A model generated the notes under the pieces. That model did no database searches. It worked only from the letters and a program-made list of their open reading frames with translations, and was not told where the DNA came from. The position numbers and the translations under genes were made by a program. This document shows, one piece after another, positions 55,885 to 63,867 of a DNA stretch of 64,000 nucleotides (position 1 is the stretch's first letter; each line of letters opens with the position of its first letter). The DNA comes from an uncultured Latescibacterota bacterium (GTDB taxonomy: Bacteria > Latescibacterota > UBA2968 > UBA8231), in NCBI GenBank assembly GCA_951813615.1, contig OX638377.1, positions 682,001-746,000 of the forward strand. The letters run 5' to 3'.

Positions 55885-56092
55885 AAGTTCCTTACCTGCT
55901 CGCGTAGCGCTTCCGCCGCATAGTGCAGCCCTTCGCGGATATCTTCCGGTTCGAGGTCGGGATAGGCTTGGAGGATTTCCTGCTGCCTCATGTCTTCGGC
56001 GACCATCCCCACAATGGTCGCCACCGGGATACGCATCCCCCGAATGCAGGGAGTGCCCTCATTTGAGCTGGGTTTACTGTAATGCGTCTATA
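55881..56092 (-). pseudogene. DUF433 (VapB-like antitoxin) gene, frameshifted at the 5' end
   Basis: The in-frame part reads SNEGTPCIRGMRIPVATIVG, then AEDMRQQEILQAYPDLEPED, IREGLHYAAEAL and REQVRNF before a TGA at 55881, typical of DUF433. The matching N-terminal RRITVNPA is present just upstream but in another frame, and the downstream frame has no ATG before the conserved core. The stop overlaps the TTG of the next remnant. No partner DUF5615-type toxin remains. Confidence 0.68.
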
Positions 56093-56111
56093 TCTTATAA
56101 AATAACGTTAG

Positions 56112-56513
56112 CTACAAACAGAACACGTAGGTCCCGTCGAAGTTCAGCGTAAAGACGCCCTGACATAGCACATCGCGTCCCAGCAATATTTGGAAGGCAG
56201 TCGGCATAGCCTGAACAAACTCCAGCACTTGCAGACTGGGCAGCACAATGGGAGGGCTAAACGGCAGCACCAAATCCACGATATACTGATTGACCGGCTC
56301 GGCCCCAGTAGCCGACACCATAGGCTGCTTACCGATGGGCTGTACGCCTATAGCATCAGCCACCGAAGCGGCTATGCACGTACTACTCGCTCCGGTATCA
56401 ATCAGGGCCGGAAACGGCCGACTCTGTCCTTGTGCTGCCGTGCCGGGAGCGGCTATCCCCAAATTTACCACCGGCCCCCAAGCGGGCTTGTACTCCCCAC
56501 TAAAGCACGGCAT
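56112..56513 (-). CDS. Retropepsin-like aspartic protease domain protein
   Basis: A 133-residue single-domain protein. The active-site motif reads PALIDTGASSTCI, and ILLGRDVL is the paired hydrophobic-hydrophobic-Gly motif near the C-terminus, as in retroviral-type aspartic proteases that work as dimers. The start overlaps the preceding DUF5678-like gene by 14 bp. Such pairs recur in environmental genomes, but their function is unknown; housekeeping or toxin-antitoxin-like roles have no evidence here. Confidence 0.8.
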   Translation of the reverse strand: MPCFSGEYKPAWGPVVNLGIAAPGTAAQGQSRPFPALIDTGASSTCIAASVADAIGVQPIGKQPMVSATGAEPVNQYIVDLVLPFSPPIVLPSLQVLEFVQAMPTAFQILLGRDVLCQGVFTLNFDGTYVFCL

Positions 56514-56757
56514 GAGAGTAAAAGCCTAAATCAATTGGCCCTTGTATCACTTCTTGGATGGAAAAGCAATGATCCGGCTTAAACAGGGCCTGCCCAGCCA
56601 CAAAGGCATCTCGGGCCGTGTCGAAGAACTCGACAATTTCGCCATCGTGCATCAGGGCGAATTTGCCTCCGTGCGTCGGCATCAACTCGGGCAGTTGCTT
56701 CATAAAGGCTTCGTAGTTGCGATTCACCTCGGATTGCTGGTTAGATATTCTGGACAT
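56500..56757 (-). CDS. DUF5678-like small protein
   Basis: An 85-residue protein with the pattern NYEAFMKQLPELMPTHGGKF, then ALMHDGEIVEFFDTARDA, then FSIQEVI, the layout of the DUF5678 family that typically precedes a small aspartic protease gene. It overlaps that gene by 14 bp. The name is from memory of the family; no search was possible. Confidence 0.65.
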   Translation of the reverse strand: MSRISNQQSEVNRNYEAFMKQLPELMPTHGGKFALMHDGEIVEFFDTARDAFVAGQALFKPDHCFSIQEVIQGPIDLGFYSHAVL

Positions 56758-56935
56758 AAGGGCCTCCTTCTTCTTAGCTGAACTTTGGCCATTTTGAGCG
56801 CATAAAATAGGCGGCGATCTAGGCCGAGATATACTGTTGGAGTCAACACTTCAAGTCTCTTCTCAGAGGTAGTCATCCATGGAGATATAATACTGCTTAT
56901 GAGCGCGTTTGCCCACTACCCAATCCTTAGCTGCT
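56758..56935. other. Intergenic region with a possible gene fragment
   Basis: This gap of 178 bp holds no full gene. On the minus strand a short frame reads AAKDWVVGKRAHKQYYISMDDYL and then TGA, which looks like the tail of a small protein but lacks any start or body. I see no terminator or promoter I can defend. Confidence 0.3.
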
Positions 56936-57838
56936 CTAGCGCCGACGGCGTGCTCCTTTGCGCCCCCTTTGCTGGTAGAGCAGTCCAGCGACGATGAGCA
57001 CAAGGCCCGCTAGGGTCGCCCAGCGAATTGCCTCTCCCAGTGCGAAGTGAATCAGCACCAAGGAGCAGAACGGGGAAATGAAGATCAGGTTGCCGACCTT
57101 GGAGGTATTTTCCGCGTAGCGCAGTGCCCACTGCCACAGGACATACGTGATCCCCATCTCGAAGAAGCCGATGTACGCCGCCCCCAACAAACCCGGCCAA
57201 GCAGGTGCCCGCCACTGTCCCATCAGCAGGACACAGCCGAACGCCAGCGGCAGCGACAGAGCGAAATTGAGGAAGAGCCGCACTACGGGATCGCGCTTGT
57301 CGCGGGTGTTGTAGATCCAATAGAAGGCCCATACCACGGTGCTGCCCAGTGCCAAGGCCACCCCGAACGGATCGGAAAAGCGCAAGGTCCAGATTTCGCC
57401 GCGCGTGGAGATGACCAGCACGCCGGCGTAACAGATCAGACCCGCGGCCAGATCGCGCCGACCGATTCGCTGACCCAAGAGCGGGATGGAGAGCCAAGTC
57501 AAGGTGAGCGCCCAAGTGTAATTGAGCGCCTGCGCTTCTTGGGCGGGCAGAAGCTGATAGGCTTTGAAGAGGATCAGATAATAGAGCAGGGGATTTAACG
57601 CTCCCAGCGTCAGGGAGCGGGCGTAGTCAGTCGGCTGGCTTCTGAGTACCTGTCCTACCTTTCCCTGCGCGATGACTAGCACTCCCAGCGCTCCTGTCGA
57701 GGCGCAACTGGCCCAGAACAGCAACTCAGCGTAGTCCATATAGCGGAGCGTGAGCTTGAACGCCGACGCCACGGTGGACCACAGCAACACTGCGGCCAAC
57801 CCGCAGAGATAAGCTCTTTTCTGGTCGGCAATCGCCAC
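56936..57838 (-). CDS. EamA/DMT-family transporter
   Basis: A 300-residue membrane protein with about ten helices in two EamA repeats. AEAQALNYTWALTLTWLSIPLLGQRIG-type sequence marks the end of the first, and AENTSKVGNLIFISPFCSLVLIHF the second. The end is strongly basic (RGRKGARRRR), in agreement with a cytoplasmic C-terminus. It is 11 bp downstream of the sulfatase gene on the same strand. Substrate unknown. Confidence 0.9.
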   Translation of the reverse strand: MAIADQKRAYLCGLAAVLLWSTVASAFKLTLRYMDYAELLFWASCASTGALGVLVIAQGKVGQVLRSQPTDYARSLTLGALNPLLYYLILFKAYQLLPAQEAQALNYTWALTLTWLSIPLLGQRIGRRDLAAGLICYAGVLVISTRGEIWTLRFSDPFGVALALGSTVVWAFYWIYNTRDKRDPVVRLFLNFALSLPLAFGCVLLMGQWRAPAWPGLLGAAYIGFFEMGITYVLWQWALRYAENTSKVGNLIFISPFCSLVLIHFALGEAIRWATLAGLVLIVAGLLYQQRGRKGARRRR

Positions 57839-57849
57839 TGTGTACTCCG

Positions 57850-59235
57850 CTAAAACTGCGTAACCTGCTTGGGGCCAATGTCCACGGCTTGGGCCAGCGC
57901 GTCGAAGTTTTGTTTTAGCAGCGCGAAGCGCACCTCTGCGTAGGCTGGATCATCCCAGCGGTTGTCGAACTCGCCTGGATCTTCCTCCAAGTCGAATAGC
58001 TCGCCTTGGGCGCGGTCGTGGTAGCAGACCAGCTTGTAGCGCTGGTCGCGGATCATCGTACCGTAGGTGCCTTGGAGATGCTCCCGGCCCGGTGCGTCCG
58101 GGTTTAGGGCGCGGTAGTACTCGCTGCGGACGTACCCGCGGTGCGTCTGAGATTGGCCGGTCAGCAGCGGCCACAGGGAGCGTCCTTGCATTCTTTTGGG
58201 TGCGGGGACTTCGGCTAGTTCCAGCAAGGTCGGGGCAATGTCCATCAACTCGACTAGCGCATCGCAGACGCGTCCCTCCTGTACGCGTCCCGGCCAAGAG
58301 CAAATCAATGGCACTCGCACCAAGCACTCGTAAAACCGGCATCCCTTGCCCACGAGCTGGTGATCGCCCAACAACTCGCCGTGGTCCGAAGTGAAAATCA
58401 CTAGGGTATTCTCGCGCTGGCCGCTTTCTTCTAGAGCTTGAAGCATGCGTCCCACATTGTCGTCGATCAATTCGATCATCGCGTAGTACGCTGCCATGAC
58501 TTCCTTGGCCTTATCTAGGTCGATGGACGCGGCTCCGTCCACTGGCCCGAGTTGCGCATGGGCTTGGGGATCTTTTTCGCTCCACAGCGGATCGGGCAGG
58601 GCCGCTGGGTCGTAGCGATCCAAATACGTTTGCGGCGGGTCGAAGGGCGAATGTGGGTCGAACATGTTGACGCTCATCAGCCAAGGCGTGGTGCGCTCCT
58701 CGCGCATAAACTCAATTGCCTTGTCTGCACACCAAGTGGTCTGGTGTAGTTCGGGCGGCATCTGGGCTGGATCCTCGCGCAGCTCGGCTAAGGTGCGGCC
58801 TTGGGCGCGGACCCAATCGGCGTACGCGTGGCCTTCGGGCCACTGGTCGCGCGAGTCGTGGCTCCAGTGGAAAACGCGATAGCCGTCGTCGCCGCGCGGC
58901 TCGATCCGGCCGTGCGCACCGGCTAAGTGCAGCTTGCCGGCTAGTCCGCAGTCGTAGGACGCTCCGTCGGCCAGCAGCTTGGTGACTAGTGGGGCTGCGC
59001 CGGCCCAGTGGGCATTGCCATTGGTGCAGCCGTGGACGCTGCTCGGATACATGCCAGTGAGGAAGCTGGCGCGACTCGGGGTGCAGATCGGGCTTTGGCA
59101 GAAGGCGTGGGTGAACGCGGTGCCTTCGCCGACGAGGCGGTCGATGTTCGGCGTACGGATGTGCTCGTTGCCCAGCGCGCGAATCGTATCGTAGCGCTGC
59201 TGATCGGTGCAAATCCAGAGAATGTTCGGACGCAT
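57850..59235 (-). CDS. Sulfatase (type I, formylglycine-dependent)
   Basis: A 461-residue alkaline-phosphatase-superfamily sulfatase. The formylglycine signature CTPSRASFLTG is at 51-61, with Cys51 to be oxidised. Asp11-Gln12 in ICTDQQRYD and the later FTSDHGELLGDHQLVGKG supply metal ligands. No signal peptide is seen, so it may act in the cytoplasm. It probably removes sulfate from a sugar or algal polysaccharide fragment. A formylglycine-generating enzyme is not in the window. The adjacent transporter and the divergent glycosidase-like gene make a small carbohydrate locus plausible. Confidence 0.92.
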   Translation of the reverse strand: MRPNILWICTDQQRYDTIRALGNEHIRTPNIDRLVGEGTAFTHAFCQSPICTPSRASFLTGMYPSSVHGCTNGNAHWAGAAPLVTKLLADGASYDCGLAGKLHLAGAHGRIEPRGDDGYRVFHWSHDSRDQWPEGHAYADWVRAQGRTLAELREDPAQMPPELHQTTWCADKAIEFMREERTTPWLMSVNMFDPHSPFDPPQTYLDRYDPAALPDPLWSEKDPQAHAQLGPVDGAASIDLDKAKEVMAAYYAMIELIDDNVGRMLQALEESGQRENTLVIFTSDHGELLGDHQLVGKGCRFYECLVRVPLICSWPGRVQEGRVCDALVELMDIAPTLLELAEVPAPKRMQGRSLWPLLTGQSQTHRGYVRSEYYRALNPDAPGREHLQGTYGTMIRDQRYKLVCYHDRAQGELFDLEEDPGEFDNRWDDPAYAEVRFALLKQNFDALAQAVDIGPKQVTQF

Positions 59236-59284
59236 GGTGCTGTCTCCATCCTGTTTAGGCGTGGTTCCGTATATTTACCCTAAT

Positions 59285-60280
59285 ATGTCCAATGCTATCA
59301 ATGCCCTCGTTCTCACCCTCGCTCTCGCCGGATTGACTGTGGCCGACGATACGGAGGTCCGCGGCATCACCATCTCCACGCACGGCATTGGCCGCGACTG
59401 GGGCACTGACGCCATTGTGCCGACCATGGAGGACATTCGCGCTGTCGGTGCCAACTGGGTGGCGATTCACCCTTACGCCAGCATCCGCGCCGATGGCGGA
59501 CTTCGATGGTCGGCCATCGATCCGACCGACCCGCCCGCCCATATCGTCCGTCCCATCCGCGAGGCCCATCGCCTGGGATTGCGCATCTACATCAAGCCCC
59601 ATATCGCCTATTGGCGCTCGCCCTTCTCTTGGCGGGGCGAGATCGCCTTTACCCGCGCCGAGGATTGGCAGCGGTTCTGGCGGGATTATCGGGAGTGGAT
59701 CGCGCTGTTGGCCACCATCTGTCGGGAGGCCGATGGCTTCGTCGTCGGCACGGAGCTCGACCGCATGCTGGCCTTTGAGGAAGAATGGCGCGCGCTCATC
59801 GCCGAAGTACGCCAGCGCACTGACGCGCCCCTGACCTACGCGGCCAATTGGACTGACTACCGCCAAGTGCCTTTCTGGGATGCCCTCGATGTCATCGGCA
59901 TTCAGGCTTATTTCCCCCTCACTGAGGATTCCGATTACGACGAGGAGGATATCCGTGTTGGCTGGGCGGAACGCATGGGGGAACTGCGGGCTTTTGGCGA
60001 GCTACACAACCGCAATATCCTCTTCACTGAGTTGGGCTACAACCAGTCGCACCAAGCGCCGCTCGCGCCGTGGGCATATCCGGTGGATGGCGAGGACGCG
60101 CTCCCCGTGCAGGTGGCTTGTATGCGCGCCGCGCTTGACGCCATCGCCGCTGAGCCGCGCGTGGTTGGTGCCTTGCTGTGGAAGTGGTTCCCACAGCCGC
60201 GCCCGGTCGGTCGCAACTTCCAGCTAGCGATCCCGCCGATCAAGCGCGTGCTTGCCGAGGCATGGCTCAGCCCGCAATAA
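59285..60280 (+). CDS. Exported glycoside hydrolase-like TIM barrel (GH113-like)
   Basis: A 331-residue protein; the ATG at 59285 begins a signal peptide (ALVLTLALAGLTVADD). The barrel has GANWVAIHPYASI, LRIYIKPHIAYW, DGFVVGTELDRM with a candidate acid/base Glu, and ILFTELGYNQS with a candidate nucleophile Glu, which matches the spacing of GH113/GH5-like beta-mannanases. Assignment to GH113 is tentative. No ribosome site is obvious. It is divergent from the sulfatase and overlaps the convergent oxidoreductase stop by 14 bp. Confidence 0.72.
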   Translation: MSNAINALVLTLALAGLTVADDTEVRGITISTHGIGRDWGTDAIVPTMEDIRAVGANWVAIHPYASIRADGGLRWSAIDPTDPPAHIVRPIREAHRLGLRIYIKPHIAYWRSPFSWRGEIAFTRAEDWQRFWRDYREWIALLATICREADGFVVGTELDRMLAFEEEWRALIAEVRQRTDAPLTYAANWTDYRQVPFWDALDVIGIQAYFPLTEDSDYDEEDIRVGWAERMGELRAFGELHNRNILFTELGYNQSHQAPLAPWAYPVDGEDALPVQVACMRAALDAIAAEPRVVGALLWKWFPQPRPVGRNFQLAIPPIKRVLAEAWLSPQ

Positions 60281-61262
60281 GCCCGGTCCCGCGCAGCAAG
60301 GTTTCCTGTACGAGGAGTTCGTGGTCGAGCGAGCGGTCTGGCCCGTGTTCGCCTTTGAGCACTCTTATAAGGGACGCCAATTCGAGTTCGTAGAGCCCTT
60401 GCCGCGAAATTCCTTCGAAAGGCACCATCTGCTCGCCCTGCGTATAGCCGTCGGCGGCTTCGGTCAGACAGAGCCGGATGGTATGGCCCGGTTCAAAAGG
60501 CTCTAGCAGAATCGCGCTGCCGCGATCGCCATAGACCTCAAAGCGCCGTGCCATTGGCTGCGGCTCCATCGCCGCAATATCGACCCAAGCCATGGCCCGC
60601 TCGTACTCAAAGACACCGAGCGTGTTGTCCTGAAACGCGGGCACGATGCCGGTATCGTTGCGCAGAAAGGTCGTCACCCTCTCTGGTCGCCCCAGAATCC
60701 ACACCACTTGGTCGAGCATGTGCCCGGCTAGATCGTAGAAGATGCCGCCGTGGTGCCCAGCGGCGATTACTTCGCGCCCGGCCTCGGTGATGTTGGTGGA
60801 CATGTGGGTGCGCACTGAATAGACATTGCCCAAAAACCCCGACCGCGCCCACTCCGCGATCTGGCTGAAGCCGGGATGGTAGCGCAGCATAAAGCCCATT
60901 TGCACTTGTAGGTTGGCGGCCCGCGCCTCTGCGACGACTCGCTGCCACTGCGCCCAATCGTCTCCGGCTGGCTTGTCGTACCACACGTGCTTACCGGCTT
61001 GGACGATGCGCTCGGTCTGGTCCAAGCTCTCGTCGTTGCGGCCCTCAGATGCGACGGCGACAATGGAGCTATCGCCGAGCAGCTCTTCTTCGCTGTCCAA
61101 GAAGCGGACCTGCCGATAGAGTTCGTCGTCTGCGACTTGCTGGCGGCGCTCGGCGTCGGGTTCGTACAGGCCGACGACTTCGACCTCGGGATTGTCGAGC
61201 ATTGCCTTGAGTTTGCCAGCGGCGTGGCCGTGCTTGGTGCCGTACTGCGCCATGCGGATCAT
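60267..61262 (-). CDS. Gfo/Idh/MocA-family oxidoreductase
   Basis: A 331-residue NAD(P)-dependent oxidoreductase from the ATG at 61262, preceded by GAGGAGA. The Rossmann part starts MAQYGTKHGHAAGKL, an unusual variant lacking the classical GxGxxG but keeping the VVGLYEPD strand end. The AGKHVWYDKPAG segment holds the conserved EKP-like Lys region. It likely oxidises or reduces a sugar or sugar-acid hydroxyl. It stands alone, with dispersed repeats directly upstream. Confidence 0.86.
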   Translation of the reverse strand: MIRMAQYGTKHGHAAGKLKAMLDNPEVEVVGLYEPDAERRQQVADDELYRQVRFLDSEEELLGDSSIVAVASEGRNDESLDQTERIVQAGKHVWYDKPAGDDWAQWQRVVAEARAANLQVQMGFMLRYHPGFSQIAEWARSGFLGNVYSVRTHMSTNITEAGREVIAAGHHGGIFYDLAGHMLDQVVWILGRPERVTTFLRNDTGIVPAFQDNTLGVFEYERAMAWVDIAAMEPQPMARRFEVYGDRGSAILLEPFEPGHTIRLCLTEAADGYTQGEQMVPFEGISRQGLYELELASLIRVLKGEHGPDRSLDHELLVQETLLRGTGLIAG

Positions 61263-61281
61263 GGGGTCTCCTCGTTGTAAA

Positions 61282-61309
61282 GGTGGAATCAAAACCTGAT
61301 CAAACGTTG
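61282..61309. repeat. Dispersed repeat, copy A
   Basis: GTGGAATCAAAACCTGATCA followed by AACGTTG matches copy C (62713-62760) with one mismatch, including the preceding AAAGG. It sits just before the oxidoreductase start. Confidence 0.7.
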
Positions 61310-61375
61310 AAAATTGTCGTAAGATACTGTTCTTACAAGAGATTTTAACATCCGAGACATCGGCAGTGCGCCCAA

Positions 61376-61417
61376 AATCAAAACCCGATCAAACGTTGGC
61401 CTCTTACGCCCAAAACG
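61376..61417. repeat. Dispersed repeat, copy B
   Basis: AATCAAAACCCGATCAAACG, then TTGGCCTCTTACGCCCAAAAC: the 38-bp core equals copy C apart from one base. It overlaps the end of the nucleotidyltransferase remnant. Confidence 0.8.
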
Positions 61418-61476
61418 GCACGTAGCAGGCGTGTGCCCAAGCCGCCCGCGAGAATCAGGGCCTTCGTAATATGCAC
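61378..61476 (-). pseudogene. N-terminal remnant of a sugar nucleotidyltransferase
   Basis: From a GTG at 61476 the frame reads VHITKALILAGGLGTRLLRA and stops 12 codons later inside repeat copy B. KALILAGGLGTRL is the diagnostic start of the NTP_transferase family (glucose-1-phosphate thymidylyl/uridylyltransferases and relatives). Only this first strand and P-loop-like turn remain; the repeat has replaced the rest. It begins 7 bp after the stop of the AlbA_2 gene on the same strand. Confidence 0.6.
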
Positions 61477-61482
61477 TTACTT

Positions 61483-62679
61483 TTAAATAAACAAACTATT
61501 GTTTTTTAAGGATATTCGCCTTCGTTGAGCGGTGGGATGCACGTTGCAATTAAATAAAATTTCAGGCCCAGAAAGGCGAGTAGCGGGCATATTTTCTCGA
61601 CTTGCCATTGCTCCCATACTCCTTTCCTCGCAGATTCCCATCCGACGCATCAGATCCGCCAAGCGTTCGTTGCGGGTTTCATATCCGTCGATAAAGCGCT
61701 CCACAGGCACCATCGGCTCACCTGGGCTCGAAATCTCAATCCGATTGCAGTAGATCTCCACCATCACCGAGGCACCGCCAATAGTAAAGTCCTGATGGAT
61801 CAGCGCATTGGCTACGAGTTCGCGGATGGCGATCTCTGGTACGAGTGTTGCCTCGCGGCGCAACGCGTTTTCAATGACTTCATTCTGTGGCATCTGCTGC
61901 ATGATGAAGCGAATCAAGCCTTGGAAACCAACAGCGTATCCTTTCACGTCTGTGTGGTCGAGCCGCGTTTTGAGCTTGGACATGCCTGGATAGACGACCA
62001 CTCGCGCCGCCTTGCGTCTTACATCCGGGAAATCCTCCAGATTCTCGGCGAGCAGCAGGGCACCGAGGCGGCGGATAGAGTATGCCGCCGTTTCTCTATC
62101 GACTATCCGCTCACTCACCAGTCGTTCAACGACCGCTTGAGGGTCCGTGGGGTAAAGCAGGTTGAGTAGCTTGAAGTACGTCTTGGTATCGAGCAGTTCC
62201 ACTACTTGCTGTGCATTCAGGTTGGTCGTCGCTGGTTCATCGAGCCAATCGGGTGTACCTTCGGCAAAAATTCGCCGCAACTGGTCCTCGCTCATTGGCA
62301 CGAGCGATGCGCCCGACCGCATCAAGTATCTACCATCGAGATGGTAAGCCGTACCGCGTGGACGGGACGGCACCTCTAATACGAGCACTCGGCCTCCGGG
62401 GTGCTTCACTTCCTCAATATTGACGCGGAAGCCGATGGCCTGAAATAGCTTGTCGGCGGTCTTAACAGTATCGCGAAAGGCTCTTGTGCCAGTGACCTTG
62501 CGAGGAGGGGTATCCGCGATGCCAAGCAATAGATGGCCGCCGCCTTCGTTGGCGAGGGCCACACAGTACTCGCTGGCCTTTTTGGTGTCGTACTGTTCCC
62601 GTGCTTCCTTGAACTCCAGGCGCTGGTGCTCTGTGGGGGCTTTTAGCCAGTGGTCTATTTGTTCAAGCAGAGTCATCAA
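61483..62679 (-). CDS. AlbA_2 (Schlafen-like) ATP-binding transcriptional regulator, C-terminus probably frameshifted
   Basis: A 398-residue protein of the AlbA_2/ATP-binding 'HATPase_c_4' family. The AlbA_2 domain (about 15-125) shows HQRLEFKEAREQYD, ALANEGGGHLLLGI and the DGRYLMRSGASLVPM end. A middle helix-turn-helix region is followed by a GHKL-type ATPase part with IRELVANALIHQDF and ISSPGEPMVP. After MRRMGICEERS the expected GxG-containing tail is missing; another frame gives VEKICPLLAF, similar to the usual VEKYxLPAP, so the last 45 codons are probably shifted. The gene is bracketed by dispersed repeats. Its regulatory or defence role is unclear. Confidence 0.78.
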   Translation of the reverse strand: MMTLLEQIDHWLKAPTEHQRLEFKEAREQYDTKKASEYCVALANEGGGHLLLGIADTPPRKVTGTRAFRDTVKTADKLFQAIGFRVNIEEVKHPGGRVLVLEVPSRPRGTAYHLDGRYLMRSGASLVPMSEDQLRRIFAEGTPDWLDEPATTNLNAQQVVELLDTKTYFKLLNLLYPTDPQAVVERLVSERIVDRETAAYSIRRLGALLLAENLEDFPDVRRKAARVVVYPGMSKLKTRLDHTDVKGYAVGFQGLIRFIMQQMPQNEVIENALRREATLVPEIAIRELVANALIHQDFTIGGASVMVEIYCNRIEISSPGEPMVPVERFIDGYETRNERLADLMRRMGICEERSMGAMASRENMPATRLSGPEILFNCNVHPTAQRRRISLKNNSLFI

Positions 62680-62712
62680 TCAAGTACTCCTGATTGGGAT
62701 ATCCGTGCGGAA

Positions 62713-62791
62713 AGGTGGAATCAAAACCCGATCAAACGTTGGCCTCTCACGCCCAAAACATTGGTGAATCGGTTTGGGACGGGATTTGATT
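62713..62791. repeat. Dispersed palindromic element, copy C (MITE-like)
   Basis: This is the fullest copy. It starts with AGGTGGAATCAAAACCCGAT and ends with an imperfect inverted arm: AATCAAAACCCG (62719-62730) against CGGGATTTGATT (62780-62791). It has no coding content. Shorter relatives are copies A and B, on the other side of the AlbA_2 gene. Confidence 0.7.
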
Positions 62792-62824
62792 AGGAGGCTT
62801 ATACGTCTTGGTCAGTGAGGCGAC

Positions 62825-63094
62825 TTACGATACTTTGGCTTTCAAGGGAAACCTTTCCGGGTGCTCGATGGATTCTATGCTCAGATCTACATCCAAATCC
62901 GGCCAATAGAAGTGCCCAGGCGTCGGCTGCTCAACTCGGAGGATGTTCCCAATCGGAACCTCTTTGAACCAAGGGAAATCCTCATAAGACAGAAAGAGTT
63001 CCCGCTCACCGACGAGAAGCCATATCCCATGAGTCGATATATTGGTTACTTCAACCTCCGAAGCGATCTTGCCAAGCTGTTCTGAGTTCATCAT
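62825..63094 (-). CDS. DUF2442-domain protein
   Basis: An 89-residue protein. The core VTNISTHGIWLLVGERELFL, then SYEDFPWFKEVPIGNI and HFYWPDLDVDLSIESIEHPE, is a clear DUF2442 pattern. This family is often found with small toxin-antitoxin-type genes (DUF4160), but no partner is present here. The ATG overlaps the stop of the SDR gene by one base (TGATG), so translation is coupled. Confidence 0.87.
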   Translation of the reverse strand: MMNSEQLGKIASEVEVTNISTHGIWLLVGERELFLSYEDFPWFKEVPIGNILRVEQPTPGHFYWPDLDVDLSIESIEHPERFPLKAKVS

Positions 63095-63861
63095 CAGCGG
63101 CCCATCCACCCTCCATCGACGATCACAGTTGTCCCATGCACATAGTCGGCTGCTGGCGACGACAGCCAAACTACTGCGCCTTTTAAGTCGTCCGACGTGC
63201 CCCACCGGCCGGCTGGAATTCTCACTAGTAGTTGCTCGTTGCGCACGGGGTCGTCGCGCAGGGCTTGATTGTTGTCGGTGGCGATGTATCCGGGGGCAAT
63301 GGCGTTGACGTTGACTCCGCGACCGGCCCACTCGTTGGCCAGCGCCATGGTCAACTGCCCGATCCCGCCCTTGGCTGCGGCATAGCCCGGCACGGTGATT
63401 CCGCCTTGGAAGGTCAGCACTGAAGCGGTGAAGACGATCTTGCCCCGGCCTCGGGAGAGCATCTGCTTGCCGAATTCCCGCGCCAGTACGAACTGCGCGT
63501 TTAAGTTGACCTCGATGACGTGGTCCCAGTCTTCGTCACCATGTTCCTCAGCCAGAGCGCGCCGAATCGTACCGGCGTTGTTGATGAGGATGTCGATTGG
63601 GCCGACCTCGGCGTTGACCTGCTCGACGAAGGCGTGAACCGCTTCCCGGTCGCTGAAATCGCAGGCGTATCCTGTGAAGCGCTTGCCGCGCTCGGCAATG
63701 TCTTGGCCGATCTCAGAGTCTGCTTCCAGCGAGGCGCTGACACCGACGATATCCGCGCCCGCCTCGGCCAATGCTTGCGCAAACCCGCGCCCGATGCCTC
63801 GGCGGCACCCGGTGACCAGCGCCGTCTGGCCGTCGAGCTTAAAAAGATCCAAGATGCTCAT
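63094..63861 (-). CDS. Short-chain dehydrogenase/reductase (2-deoxy-D-gluconate 3-dehydrogenase-like, KduD type)
   Basis: A 255-residue classical SDR. The cofactor motif TGCRRGIG, the NNAGTIRR loop, and Ser/Tyr/Lys in VFTASVLTF and PGYAAAKGG are all present, with the C-terminal VDGGWMGR. The best resemblance is to KduD-type enzymes that oxidise 2-keto-3-deoxygluconate or 2-deoxygluconate. It is 6 bp downstream of an alcohol dehydrogenase gene at the window edge, again a sugar-acid pathway. Confidence 0.88.
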   Translation of the reverse strand: MSILDLFKLDGQTALVTGCRRGIGRGFAQALAEAGADIVGVSASLEADSEIGQDIAERGKRFTGYACDFSDREAVHAFVEQVNAEVGPIDILINNAGTIRRALAEEHGDEDWDHVIEVNLNAQFVLAREFGKQMLSRGRGKIVFTASVLTFQGGITVPGYAAAKGGIGQLTMALANEWAGRGVNVNAIAPGYIATDNNQALRDDPVRNEQLLVRIPAGRWGTSDDLKGAVVWLSSPAADYVHGTTVIVDGGWMGR

Positions 63862-63867
63862 TTGATA

